Below, one piece after another: positions 23,101 through 35,300 of a stretch of DNA of 64,000 nt (position 1 is the first letter of the stretch; every line of letters starts with the position of its first letter). The stretch lies in assembly GCA_004335735.1 (NCBI GenBank), contig QAXK01000502.1, positions 1 to 64,000 on the forward strand, given 5' to 3'. The notes under the pieces were generated by a model. That model did not search any database. It saw only the letters and a list, made by a program, of their open reading frames with translations, and was not told where the DNA came from. The stretch is from Chlorella sp. KRBP. Lineage: Eukaryota > Chlorophyta > Trebouxiophyceae > Chlorellales > Chlorellaceae. The translations under genes were made by a program, and so were the position numbers.

Positions 23101-26100
23101 GGGGGGCTGCTCGCCACCGGCAGCGAACCGCACCCCTCGCACCTCCACGGGGAGGACAGCGGCGCCGCTGCCGGCGGTGGGTCGCAACCGTCTCACGAAG
23201 GAGGTGCCGTCTGGCCGTTCGGCGGCAGCGTGGGCAAGGCAACCACCACCCACAGCTCGAGCGGGGCTGCACCCGTGGTGCCTTCCCTGCTACCCACCAC
23301 CTCGTCCTCATCCTCGCAGCACCACCACCACGCGCAGCACCACAGCGGCGGCAACGTGCAGCTTGCCGGCGCGTCGCCAAAGGCGCTCCTCGGCACGTCG
23401 TCGCCGGCGGCCAGCAGCAAACGCGGCGGGGGCGGCGGCATGTCACCTGCGGGTGGCACCAGCCCGTCGGGCAAGGCAGGCGCCATCAGCGAGCCCAGCA
23501 CCAGCACGGGCACGAACGCCGCACTCTACAACACCTGCCTGCCTCCTTCCTTGGTGTCGCTCGTCTCATCGCAGTCGCAGCACCTGTCCCCGGGGGGGAG
23601 CAGCACAGCGGGCACAGCGCGCGGCGGTGGTGGTGCAGGTGGCGGTGGAGGTGGTGGTGGTGGGAGCAGAGGAGGGGTGGAGGGGCTCAAGACGTTTGGG
23701 TCGGGGAGGTGGACGGCGGGTGGCGGCACGCTGGCGCGCGCCGGCGGGTCGCATGACGTGGCGGCGGCCTTGTCCTCGCCTGCGGCGTCGAGCAGGCAGG
23801 CGACGCCACCGGGCGCGGGCACTCCGGGGGGCAGCAGCAGCCCGGCGGGTGGGCTGGGGATGGTGGGGCGCCTGAGTGCGGGCGTGTCCGAGGGCGGGGG
23901 GAGTCACAAGGCGGCGGCGGGGGCGGGGGCGGGGGGGCACAAGCAGCCAGTGGTGCTTGCGCCGATTCCGCTGCCGCCGCCGCCGGGTGGGGATGTGCGG
24001 TCTGGGGGGCCGGCGAGTGGGAGGCGGGGGCAGGGGGCGCAGCAGCAGCAGGATCAGCAGCAGCAGCCGCAGGCCGGCAGCAAAGCAGCAGGTGCGTTTT
24101 GGGTGGGTTGGTGGGAAGTTGTGGGTCTTCGTTCTGCGCAAGGTTTCCTGCAGCTCCAGGCTCCCACAAGCATGCCGCTCGTTTGCGTTGTTCTTGTGCC
24201 GTTGGGTGCAGGCGGAGCGGCTCAGGCGCAGCGGCGGCACGCACAGCGGGACGGCGACGGGCAGGAAGACCAGGACGAGCAGCAAGACGACGCGGGGCAG
24301 GAGGAGGAGGAGGAGGAGGAGGTGGATGACGTGTCGGCGTATGGTGAGGAGGACGAGGAGGAGGACGAGGACGAGGCCATGCAGGCGGCGCAGGGCTTCA
24401 CCTGGCAGACCATCCACCTGGCGCCACCCACCAGTGAGTGCTGCGCTGCCCATGCGCACGACACACCCGCACGACAGCACGCATGATGGGTGCCTCGTGC
24501 CACGCATGCCAAAACCTTGCTGGCGCGCTACCTTTCCTTTGGGACGGGCACGGGGCAGGAGTGTCTTGGGTGCTGTGTGGCGCGACGTGTACAGTATGCA
24601 TGCATGCGCACGCAAATGCCTAGGGCCCGTCGACATCTGCGTGCCGTGCCGACTAGGACAAGCGTCTCATCATATGCCCACTGGTGCCTTTTCGTCTTGT
24701 TGCTCCGCAGGTGGCTTGGAAGGTGGCGGGGGGATAGATCAGACGCCGTCCTCCCAGCGGGGCGGCGTGAGCAGCAGCAGCCCCTTCCAGCCCGCACAGG
24801 CGCACGTCACACCTCGCTACACGGTGAGGAGCGGGTGGTAGGCCCCTCATCTTCGTCTCTTTTGGAATTCCTGCAGCTTGAGCTCACGACAGCAAAGAGT
24901 GAGCAAGCAAGCGGGTGCGGGAGAGGGAGCTGAAAGGCACGTCTGCTAGCGTGTTTGTGCGGGTTTGCATCTGTTTTAGCGCCTCGTGGGCATATCAAAC
25001 GTCCCGCAGCTCATTATCAGCTCTGTGCACATGTGGTGGTTTTCTTTACATCTGTTTGTTTTGCATCTCTGTGTGTGTGTGGTGTGTGTGCAGGTGAATG
25101 AGGACGGCAGCGTGACGTACGAGTACGACCCAGAGTTCATTGCGCGCAAGTACGAGGTGCTGGACCTGCGTGTCTACCACAGGTGAGGGACGGGAGTAGG
25201 GGCAGACCTGTGAGGGATGGGTCAGGCAGCGCGTTCACCACAGGTGAGCGACGGGAGTAGGAGGAGAGATGGGGCAGGCAGGGAGGGGCTCGCGTGTACC
25301 ACAGGTAAGGGGTGTACCCTCTGCGCCAGCAAGACTCAGGCGCGTGAGCTCACCCACCCACATGGCCAGCACACTCTGCTGCACAACTGCACAACGACCC
25401 CCTCAACAGCGGAGCATGCGTGTGTGCCCACGGCCGCAGGCGGCACCGCACCGGGTTTGCGGAGACCAAGGACTTCCCCAGATCTGACGGCTGTGATTGT
25501 TGATGTGTGCGTGCCTACAGGCGGCACCGCACCGGGTTTGAGGAGACCAAGGACTTTCCCATCCGCATGCACGACCTCATTGCTGGGCGCTATCAGGTGG
25601 TGGACTTCCTTGGCAGCGCCGCCTTCAGCCGAGCAGTGCAGGCGCTCGACATCAAGACCAACGTGCTCGTGTGCCTCAAGATCATCAAGGTGAGCTGAAC
25701 TGCTCGTTTGCAACGAGGTCATCTAGGTGGGCTGCGCCTTGTGGGCTGGTTTGCGAGGGCTGCAAAGGCAGGTGCAACGGCTTTGGAGCCTTCATTTGGA
25801 GCCTGGCAGCACGAGGGCCTCGGACCACTCGTGCCGTTGCCCTGCTTTGCTTTGCTTAAACACACGACACCAAGGAACACATGCAGTGTACCACCACCTG
25901 CTCCGTCCGTGCCTTTACACTTGCTTGTGTGTCCCATCGCCTGTGCCTGTGCCAGAACAACAAGGACTACCTGGACCAGTCGCTGGACGAGATCAAGCTG
26001 CTCAAGTACGTCAACTCACACGACCCAGAGGACAAGTTTGGCATCGTGAGGCTGTACGACTACTTTTACTACAAGGTGAGGTCCGGGCGGGAGCGGCGGG

Positions 26101-28090
26101 TGGGAGCGAGGGGACAAGGGAAGGAAGGGAGGGAAGCAGGGCGTGGCTGGGAGATCACCAAGTGTGGGCGTCGCGAGGCGATGGGAAGCGCTGTTCTGGT
26201 CTGCCTTCTTCCCAAGGGCGAGGTGACTGCTGTGCACCACCCTTCGTCGTGTTGTGCGTTTGGCCTCTGAACTGGTGTCTGCTGTGCACCACCCTTGTCG
26301 TGGTTTTTGCCATGGCCTTTGAATTCAGGAGCACCTGTTCCTGGTGTGCGAGCTGCTGAGGGCCAACCTGTACGAGTTCCAAAAGTACAACCGGGAGAGC
26401 GGCGACGCACCGTACTTCACAAACGCCCGCATCCAGCGCATCGCGTACCAGGTGCGCCAGGGGAGGGGAGGGGAGGGCTGCAACGGGTGACGCATGACGC
26501 AGGCAGCACGGCATGGCCTGGTATGGACCGGGGGGAGCACTGACCTGCCCGCGGTGCACGAGTGGGTGTGGCTGTTGCGCAGAACTGCGCCCAGGACCTC
26601 ATCCACGTCGCGCCGCACGCAGCCGTGCACCCATGCACCTTTCCGCACCCGTCCTTGTTGCTGCTGTACTGCTGCCGCAGGTGCTGCGGTCGTTGAGTTA
26701 CCTTCACGCGCTGGGCCTGGTGCACTCGGACCTCAAGCCCGAAAACATCTTGATCCGCTCGTACTCAAAGTGAGAGCATTGCAGCCATGGCGCCGCCTGC
26801 CCCGCCCTCTTGTTCTCATCGCCGCACACCCGGCGTGCTGCCGACGCTGATGCTGTATCGTCCTCGGTGCCATGCTGCGCTGGGGGCCACTCCCTGCCTT
26901 GTGTTGCATGCAGCACGGCGTGCACTGCATGTGGCGCTGTATGTGCACACCAGGCGCCCCTCTCTGAAGCACCAGCAGTGCACGACCTGTGCGGGTGCTC
27001 ACGCGTGTGTGTGCTGTGCGGTGTGTGCTGCCGCAGGTGCGAGGTCAAGGTGATTGACCTGGGCAGCTCGTGCTTCATCACCGACCAGCTGTCGTCCTAC
27101 GTTCAGTCGCGCTCGTACCGTGCCCCCGAGGTGATATTGGGCCTGCCCTACGACCAAAAGGTGGACGTGTGGAGCCTGGGCTGCATCCTGGCCGAGCTGT
27201 CCTCAGGGCAGGTGCTCTTCCAGGTGAGGCGGCGTTCGTTGCTTCATCTGGTGGGCTGGGCGGTCACAGCGGCACTCGCACGCCTGTGCCTCACTGTTTT
27301 TGCGTGACCATTGGCTATGCCAAGCAACCATGCCTGGCTGGCGGCAACATGCAACGAAACGAAACGGCAGGCATGACGTTTCGTTGCCTGCACATCGCAT
27401 TACTTATCCTTGCTTCCTCGGTTTCAGTGAGTCGTCCACTGTCAGCCTGTCTTGTGTGTGCGTGACGCATGCTGTTTGCGCAGAACGACTCGTTGGCCAC
27501 CCTACTGGCGCGTCTCGAGGGCATCCTGGGGCCCGTGCCGCGCTGGATGGTGTACAAGGGACGCTACGCGCACCGGTACTACACACGCAGGTGAGGAGGA
27601 TAGGGGCTCTGCGCTTGAAAGGGCGATGGAGATGCGTGGGTGTGGGTGGGGACAGCCACGCAGTGCGCTCATGTGTGAATCACACACAGCACTATGCAGC
27701 CATCAGCAATGTGCTGCTCGCGTAGCCATTGCAGCCGCTGATGCTTGCCATCCTGGAGCATCGCACGCGCAACCGTGCCCTCCCCACCTCCCTGCTGCGG
27801 CCCTTTACACGTGTTCCAACCCCACCTGTGCCTTCCCCCTCGCTGCACCCTGTGCGCACCCTCTTTACCCGCGCAGTGGCCAGCTGTACGAGAAGAACGC
27901 CACCACGGAGCGCTATGAGCTGCTGACGCCCAAGCGCACCAGCCTGCGCCACCGCGTGCCCGACGCCGACGAGGGCATGCTGAGCTTCATCGCGCACCTG
28001 CTGCACGTGGACCCGCACAAGAGGCCCACGGCGCTGCAGGCGTTGCAGCACCCCTGGCTGGCACTCGCCTACCCACCGGACGTGGCGTGA
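20161..28090 (+). CDS. DYRKP: plant-type DYRK kinase (DYRKP) with N-terminal LisH-like motif
   Basis: The protein is about 1470 residues. It begins with a LisH-like helix (LLGVLSWLHENQYESAASAL) in exon 20161-20318, as land-plant DYRKP proteins do. A disordered middle follows (exons to 21953, 22149-22346, 22603-22667, 22964-24091, 24212-24433, 24711-24823). The kinase lies in exons 25094-25182, 25521-25689, 25956-26075, 26329-26451, 26681-26769, 27037-27223, 27484-27590 and 27877-28090. Key motifs are HRTGFEETKDFP, LGSAAFSRA, CLKIIKNNKDYLDQSLDEIK, HSDLKPEN, KVIDLGSSC, YVQSRSYRAPEVILGLPYD, and PKRTSLRHR near the end. HSD replaces the more common HCD/HRD. In algae DYRKP and related kinases control starch/lipid storage and growth arrest. 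The junction between the second (20479 onward) and third coding exons is unresolved: the best phase-keeping solution needs a 52-nt intron. The 25183-25520 intron has duplicated splice sites at both ends. Confidence 0.87.
25170..25310 (+). repeat. 61-bp tandem repeat triplicating a 5' splice site
   Basis: The donor context TACCACAG/GTGAG at 25182 recurs as TTCACCACAG/GTGAG at 25243 and GTGTACCACAG/GTAAG at 25304, exactly 61 bp apart each time. The following bases (GACGGGAGTAGG) are also repeated in the first two copies. Only the first donor keeps the DYRKP reading frame; the others add 61 or 122 nt and shift it. Confidence 0.85.
25440..25568 (+). repeat. 81-bp duplication of a DYRKP acceptor and exon start
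   Basis: The acceptor and first about 45 nt of the exon at 25521 occur in a near-identical copy starting at 25440. The copies differ at single bases, including GAG to GCG in the GFEETK codons and C to T in the Phe codon. The upstream copy diverges after CCCCA and lacks a donor in register, so it looks like a pseudo-exon. Confidence 0.85.
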
Positions 28091-29869
28091 GCGGGCTGGC
28101 TGGCTGTGCATACGGGTGCATCCGGCCCGGGATACCACACCAGGCGTGGCGTGTGTGCGGGTTGCGGTCGATTCGATCAAGGCCCTGCACATCAGACATG
28201 CCTTGCGCGGGCTACGCTGAGCGGACCTGGCTGCGGCGTGTGAAAGCAGCTGGCCGGTCGCCTGGGGAGCATTGCACGGCGGCATTGGCATCGCATTACT
28301 GTGCTGCCAACGGTGCAGACAGCGGCGGGCGGGCTTTGCACGCGTGCTTTGTGTGGGTCCGCAGTGGCTTTGTCGGGCCGCCTGGGCACGTGTGAGAAGG
28401 GGGTGAGGGGTGAGCGTGCTGGCAGCACTGCAACGGAGTAGTCAGCGAGCTGGGCTGGGTCGGCGGGGCTTGGGGCTTGGGGGCAGTTGGTGAGATTGTG
28501 TGCGAGCGGCGTGTTTCACTGACTGCAGCAACTTGCTAGGTGGGAGGGAGCTAGCGTCCTGGCATTAGCAATAGCAGCTGCTCGTGACGTGGCTCATGAG
28601 GGGAATGGCTGTCAGCGCAGACCAGGCCTGTCATGTCTGTGGCACTGGCTCGTGCATTGTGAGCCCCTCTCCCGCTCCCGCAGGCAAGGCACGCTGTCAA
28701 GCGCCTTTGGTGCGCGGGCCGCCGCGTGTGTGGGGGGCACGTACTGTCACAGTGTGGTGCTGCAATGACTAGCCGATGACAATCTGGGGTGACACTTGGG
28801 GTGTAGCCAACATGACCGTCGTGACAAGCACCGTGTCAACAGAGCTCGCAGTAGAAAAGGCAGCGTTGCCATGGGCAGCTGCTGTGCGCACGTGCTCCCA
28901 ACTTGCTTAATGCGATTGACCGTTTGGTGCGGTGGTGGTGACGAGAGCGAGCGCATGCTGGGCTTGTTACGGGGGGCTCCTGCGCACGCGCGGTGGGTGC
29001 TCTGCTCTGGTCATGGCGTTCTGGGTGGGGCTGGGCACCATGATGCGGAGAGCAGCGGAGCTTTCATTTCCTTGTCGTTTTTTCTTCCTCTCCTTTCCCT
29101 TTCCCCGGTATGACCGTGGTTCTGTGGACTACAGGCTAGCCGTGCGTGGTGGTGGGACTGCTCTGCCGTGTTCACTCGTGATTCCTTCGCTACCCTTCTC
29201 CCTTCTGCTTCTTGTTGCGTTTCCTTTTGGGCGTGTTCACCACACTACGAATGGTTTGAGGTTGAGAAGGTCCCTGAGCCTGTACTGGGATCACCCGTGC
29301 TTGCAGCACATGTGTGCAAGCGCACAGCGACGCACCCCCGCGCATGAACGCCTGCAGAGGACCCATGGAGTGGCAGCGTGAGCAGCACGCATGTACGCTA
29401 AATGCTCGCACACGAGCACCGAGCCGGCACGTCGCGAGAGGCTGTGATGCCGCGCCATGCTGCCCATACGGCCATGCCCGCAGCAGGCCTGTCTACTAGC
29501 GGCACACGCACCCTCCAGGCAGCCAGCCGTGGCGAGCACAGCGCCTGACCGCCTGTGGCGCTGCGTGATTGTGCGCTGGTACCGGGCTGCTGGTGCCAAT
29601 GACACGTTCGGCCAGTGCATCCCCTGTTTAGCAGCAGTCATCTCTTTGCATGGTTTGGTCCGATCATTCTCAATGGCAACTATGGCCCCAGGCTTTTGTG
29701 CCAGCTCGTCCGCGCGCTTCACATCAGACAGCCAAAAGATTCTTGAGTGAGGTTCGACGTCAATCCGCATGGCATGAGCAGTACCGCATCGTGGCGGGAA
29801 TGAAGGTGGTTCACAAGTACTCAAGACAGCCTCGTAAAAGGAGTGGTGGACCAAGTCAAAACAACTTGC
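28091..29869. other. convergent intergenic region, no gene seen
   Basis: This 1.8-kb region lies between the DYRKP stop codon and the convergent stop of the secreted-protein gene. It has a T-rich, pyrimidine-rich block near 29065-29110 and 29175-29230. Short open frames on both strands show no domain, signal peptide or splice support. No tRNA cloverleaf or repeat family is apparent. Confidence 0.5.
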
Positions 29870-31252
29870 TCAGCTCTTGCACGTGACGATTGGCTTGGCA
29901 GGCATGAAGCTGCCGGTGAAGGACTGGGGGACGCCATTGGGCCCGGCGTAGTAGTTGAAGGTGAACTTGGGTGGAATGCTGTAGGATCCCAACAGCTGGT
30001 ACAGGGTAGCGACGGGCTCCATATACCCGGAGCGGGCAAACGTGGGCATGAGCTCCGCTGCCACGTCCTCGTACATGCTCGGATTGTACGTCACAGTCAT
30101 GGCGTCGCTGTTGCCAAAGTACTTGGCGTAGTACTGGCACGCGGCGCTGGCGCGCGTGGGGTCGTCGCACAGCGCGGGGCGGCACACGCCCTTGCTGTCC
30201 TGGACGGACTGGAAGAGGTTGGCGAAGGTGCCCTGGAGCAGCGTGCCGTACTTGTAGGTGGCGTTGGTCACGGTGACGTTGCTGGCAAACGTCCAGCGGG
30301 CGTAGGCGGTGGCGTTAGGGCCCGGGGCCAGAGGCGGGGTGTTGGTCAGGGTGCCCTCGAACTGCATGCCGATCAGCGCCGCCAGCACGGAACTGCGCGG
30401 CACAAACAGAGCGCGGCGCAGCGTTCTTGTTGGCCATCATATGGTGGGCGCTGCTGCTGGTGGTGCTGCGATGCCAGCGTGTGTGTGTGCGTCTGTGCGT
30501 GTGCGTATGTAGCATGCAAACAGAGCCTCGGCATTTGCAAGGCATTTACCAAGGATAGTTGCGTATTTGTGCAGCCCGCCGCCGCGTCAAGGCACCACCA
30601 AGGCCCAGCAGCGAGAGCGTGCTGACCGCCACGTCCAAACCCGGCCACGCCCTTGGTGCCCCGCTGTGCTCACCTCTTGGGGACGTAGAGCCAGGGCTCA
30701 ACGTGCGTCACGGTGCGCGTCTTGGCGTCCACCACCGCCTTGAAGACGATGAGCGTGTAGTATCGCTCCTGCTGGGGCCCGGTGGGCAGCCCGGTGGCCT
30801 TGGTGCTGACAGGCCACTTCTTGCCGGTGCGGTCGACCAAGATGGAGTTGTGGGCCGACTGCGCACATGGGTGAGTGCGGCTGCTGTGCAAGCTGACGGT
30901 GCGTGGGTGGCACCTGCTAGCTAAGGACCAAACGTGACCACGTTAAAGGGCCCCAATGGTGATGCGCCTTGCTGCTCTGCTGCCCCTGTATTGGGATGAT
31001 GACCTGCACGCACACCTGGAAGAGCTGCCCATACTTGAGAGCCGCGGTGTCGGCGGGGGCAGCAACGGGCGAGCCTAGGCGGTGGAACTGGAGGCACGTC
31101 AGGGGCGCATTGAGCCATGACTTGCCAGCGTTGCCGCCCATGACCTCGCAGGGCAGCGAGAGCTGCTGCAGCTGGCGCGCCGAGGCGGACACCGCCATGA
31201 TCAGGACCAGGAGGCCGGCGGCGGAGGCCTGGGGCGAGAGTTTAAGCGCCAT
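29870..31252 (-). CDS. secreted or cell-wall protein of unrecognised family
   Basis: Three exons (31016-31252, 30674-30858, 29870-30392) join in phase to give 314 residues. The start at 31252 gives a clear signal peptide (LLVLIMAVSASARQ, cleavage near residue 26). Possible N-glycosylation sites include NAT, NVT and NAT in the third exon (PNATAY, SNVTVTNATY). Cysteines are sparse and paired (PCEV, LTCL, VCRPALC, ACQY, VTCKS at the C-terminus), fitting extracellular disulfides. The middle exon has YYTLIVFKAVVDAKTRTVTH, suggesting beta strands. There is no transmembrane helix after the signal and no retention motif, so export to the wall or medium is likely. I do not recognise the family; it lacks the Hyp-rich rods of pherophorins. 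Confidence 0.75.
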
Positions 31253-32336
31253 GAGCAGGTGCTGGTGCGTGGACGTGCGAAAATGACGACTTTTATGCGA
31301 CTTTAATGGCCGGGGAACCCGCCGGGGAAACAGCCCTGCCGAGCAGCCAGGCTCGAGCAGCTGGCGAGTATACGCCACCCCACGGACCAACCCCACCAGA
31401 GATGGCACCACGCTGCATCGCACACGCGCCCCTGGCCATCGCGGTCGTGCCGCCTGTCGCGCCGCCGCCCACCGCCCGCCACGCCCGGCGGGCCTGCGTT
31501 ACGACGTTCGTTACGAGATAGAAGCCCACCCAGAGGAGACCCAAGGGTCGTCTGTTGGGTGCCTCTTGATGGCCACTTGGGCCCTGCAGTTGCCTCGCTG
31601 TTGGCCGCAGGTGGTGGCACGGGGCAGGGATGCTGACGTTGCTGCGTCACGACGGTACGTACGAAGCCAGTGGGAAGGCCACCCAGAGGAGGTGGGTCGT
31701 CTGGTGGGTGCCCAAGCTTGATGGCCCACTGATGGCTCAGACTCTGCAGTTGCTGTTGGGCGCAGGTGGTGGCGCATGCTCCTTCACCGTTGGTCATCCG
31801 CGTCACCCTGCGCCTTCTACCCTGCTGCTGCTGGGTAGTGTGGAGCACCCAGTTTCACTTGAAGCACACACAACAGTCCGTTTGCAGCAGACGACCCACG
31901 AACTCCTTCCAGGGTGAGCATCAGTACACGCACATACACCCACGCTACAAGAACACGGCAGGGCTGGCACGCCATACGAGCTGCGCAGCGCCACACGAAA
32001 GAAGGCATCACCACCATACACACACCGAACTGCTGCGCCCTGATGATGAATGTTCATCAGACAGACAAAGGGAGAGAGAAAGAAGGGGAGAGAGCGCATC
32101 TTGCCTGGATGGCAAGGCAAGTCCGACGCGACCCAAAACAAATCCACACTGTCACAGCAGCAGCGTCACGCGGTGCGTGCGCCATCTACAAAAAAAGGCA
32201 GAGCCCGTGCCAAGGTGTGCGAGGGGGCTGGCCGCCGCGCCTACAACCATTTACGTTACGGCGCCTGAGAGTCACGCCGTTCGCCGGTGCACGCCGCCTG
32301 CTAGCAAGCCCAAGAGCGCCCACGCGTGCCTAGGGT
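31253..32336. other. intergenic region with a degenerate tandem duplication
   Basis: This 1.08-kb gap separates two minus-strand genes and should hold the acyl-CoA oxidase 3' UTR and the secreted-protein promoter. It contains the 153-bp duplication listed separately. No supported gene is visible. Confidence 0.5.
31521..31774. repeat. 153-bp imperfect tandem duplication
   Basis: A block starting GAAGCCCACCCAGAGGAG at 31521 recurs as GAAGGCCACCCAGAGGAG at 31674. Shared segments include GGTCGTCTG-TGGGTGCC, CTTGATGGCC, CTGCAGTTG, and GCAGGTGGTGGC at the end of each copy. The copies have diverged by small insertions as well as substitutions, so the duplication is old. Confidence 0.7.
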
Positions 32337-35300
32337 CTAGGCGGTGGCGGCGTTGATGGCGCGCCAGTCCAGGGCAATGGGCGCCTGAAGCAGGTGGTCC
32401 GGGATGCCAAAGGCGTCCACGTAGAGCAGCGCCAGGCGGCCGTTGTCCGCCACCATGCGGGCGTACACGGCGTGGATGCGCTGGCGCAGAGACTCCCTGC
32501 GCGCACGCAATGACGGCGGCAGCACCCACTTTGTTGTCACTTGGCACTCCCTGGCCGGCAAGTCACCTGGCCATCAGGAAGCGTGTTCCTTGCCGCTGGA
32601 GCACACGAGCAAGTCCTGTCCTGCCTCCCCCCAATGAGAGAGCGGTGTCGCCACCCACACCCTCACTCACAGGTCCTGTGCGGTGAGCGCGCCCGAGGCC
32701 AGGAAGAAGGCGGCGTCCTTCTCCACGCGTGTCATGCCGTACAGCGAGGCCAGCAGCTGCAACGCCGGGCGCAGCTCAGCAGGCTGGGCCGACTGGCAGT
32801 CCTGCGGCACGGTTGCACACACAGTCATAACCACACACGACGCGTCAGTTGGCTCGCACGCGGATGCACCATGCCACCAGCGGCACGCAGACAGGGCAGG
32901 ACACGCCAGGTGTGAGCGCACCAACAACAACGTCCAGCTAACCAGCAGCAGGGCAGCTGACCCACACGCCAGCTGACCCACACACGTGCCCCGCCCCGCC
33001 CCGCCCTGCACCTTTGCAAAGTTCTCCATGCAGAAGCGCTCAGCAAAGGCCCAGCCAATGAGCACCGCCACGTCCACGTTGGCGTCAAAGGCCGCCGCCG
33101 CCAGCTTCTCACCCTCAGCGCGGCTAGAGGCGCCGCGCGCGGCACGGCCCATCTCACCCGCCAGCTGCGCACGCACACTCGCCACACAACACTTCAGTGC
33201 TGGCAGTGAGGTAAGCCCGCATGCTGCCCTCCCCACATCCCGCAAGCGCGTGCTGTGCTGTGCGGTGCTGGTGTCTGGCAGTCTGGCACACCAACCAACC
33301 GCCCACAAAGGCGCCCCCACACACTTGCACACACGCACCTTGAAGGTGAGGCCGTGCTCGCGGGAGCGCAGCAGCGCGGCCAGCAGGTCGAGCGCCAGCG
33401 GGCCCTGGGGCAGCTGTGCCACGCGCGCCTGCAGCGGCTGCGGCGCCGCGCCCGCCAGCGCCTTGTCCTCCAGGCAGGCGCGCGCCACCTGCTGCATCAT
33501 GACCGTGTTGTCGCCCTCAAACGTCACGTCCACGTTCATGTCATTGCACAGCTGGCCGATCTTGTTGATGCTCAGGAAGCCCATGCCGCCGCAGCACTGC
33601 GTTTTGGCACACAAATGTACACAATAGCACGTGCACGCGTGAGGGTTAGCTCGCAGCCCACAAGGGGAGCACCAGCCTCACCAGTGCTGGCAACGCCGGG
33701 CAGCAAGCATTGTGTGTTGTGGGGACATGTTGATGCTGGCCCTCACTCAGCCCTCTGCCTGCCACACTGCTGCCCCCTTGCTGCCCTCCCTGCCCTCCTA
33801 GCCCCCCGCTATCCCGCTCACCTCGCGGCAGTCCTGCAGTGCCGTGACGCGGCTCCACGTGGCCGCCGCCTTGATGCCTGAGCTGAGCACGTGGATGGCC
33901 TTGGCGTCCTCTGGCCGCTTGCGCGCCACCAGCTCCTTGAGAGCGCGCTGGGCCAGCTGCAGCGCGTACGTGTTGGCCAGCGCCGGCAGCAGGCGCCGCT
34001 GGTGCGTCACGTACGACATGACCGTCTTGTCGCCAAACTGGGGGCGCGCGCAGGCGTAGCGGATGGCAATGGCCAGGCCCAGCTTCTGGCCGTCCACGCC
34101 GCCCTGGCCAATGAGCACGCGGCCTGAACACGTGCGATGTGGTGTGGCACACGCAAGGCACACATGTGGTGGGCCAAGGTGGACTTGAGGCACACATGCA
34201 CAGCACGGCGGTGAGGACAGAACAGTGACCCACAAGGAGCAAGAGAGCAGCGCTGCTCACCGGTGGTGAGGCCGCCGACAGTGACGCCAAAGCGCTGCCC
34301 GATGCTGGCAATGGGGCTTGAGTAGGAGCCGTCGGGAGCCACTGAGGCGTAGGCGTCCAGCAGCGAGTCGCGCGCCACGCGCAGGTGGTCAAACCACAGC
34401 TGGCCGTTGTCCACGCCGTTGAGGCCCTGCTTGGGGCCCATGTCCTGCACATGGTAGTGTGCGCGTGCACGCAGGAGGGCAGCGCCACGGGGTGAAGTGT
34501 CTTGCTGTGGCATAATCATGATGGCGCATCTGGCAGGCACAAGCTGTGCAGCAGCAGAACGATTGCAGCGCGCCGGCTGCTCGCCTTGATGCGGATGTTT
34601 GGCAGCACGTTGAGGTTGTCGTCGCGGATGCGCACGGCAAAGGCGTGCACGCCCTCCCACTTGCCCTGCAGGCGACCACCACACGGGGGGAACAAATGAC
34701 ATCAACTGGTGAATCCCTGGCTTGCACGGTCCGCAGCAAGCAGCGGCCTCATCCCCTGCCACACGCAGCGTACCTGGGTGTAGAGCTGCGCGAATACAAC
34801 TGTGATCTTGCCGTGCTGCCCGGTGCCGCCAATCCACGCCTTGCTGGCCTCGTTCGAGGGCGTGTGGATGACAAACTCCTGGGTGGCGGCGTCGTAGGTG
34901 GCCGTGGTCTCAATGCCCATCACGTTGCTGCCGTGGCCCAGCTGCAGGGTGGTGGTGAGCACACGATTGCACAGGTGTCAGTCTGGGCATACCGGAGTGG
35001 CGCCTGTGCGCCACGGGTTCTGCCTTGGCACGGTGCCCTGCCCACCGCGCCCCGACCCAAGACACACACACGCGCACACACACGCACGCACCTCGGTCAT
35101 TGAGAAGGATCCCGTGAGGTCGAGCGTGTCGAGGCGGGGCAGCAGCGTCTCGTGGTGCTTGCGAGTGCCCAGCTTGCATATGGTGCCGCCGCACAGCGTG
35201 AAGTGCACGCCGGCCTTGATGCCCAGCGAGTAGTCGCACCACGACAGGCACTCGAGCGCTGCCATGAACTTGCGGGGGTCTGCATGTGCATGAGTGGAGC

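Noticed and set aside
28091..29869. Possible extra gene between DYRKP and the secreted protein
   Set aside because: No frame shows a domain, signal peptide or phase-consistent exon chain.
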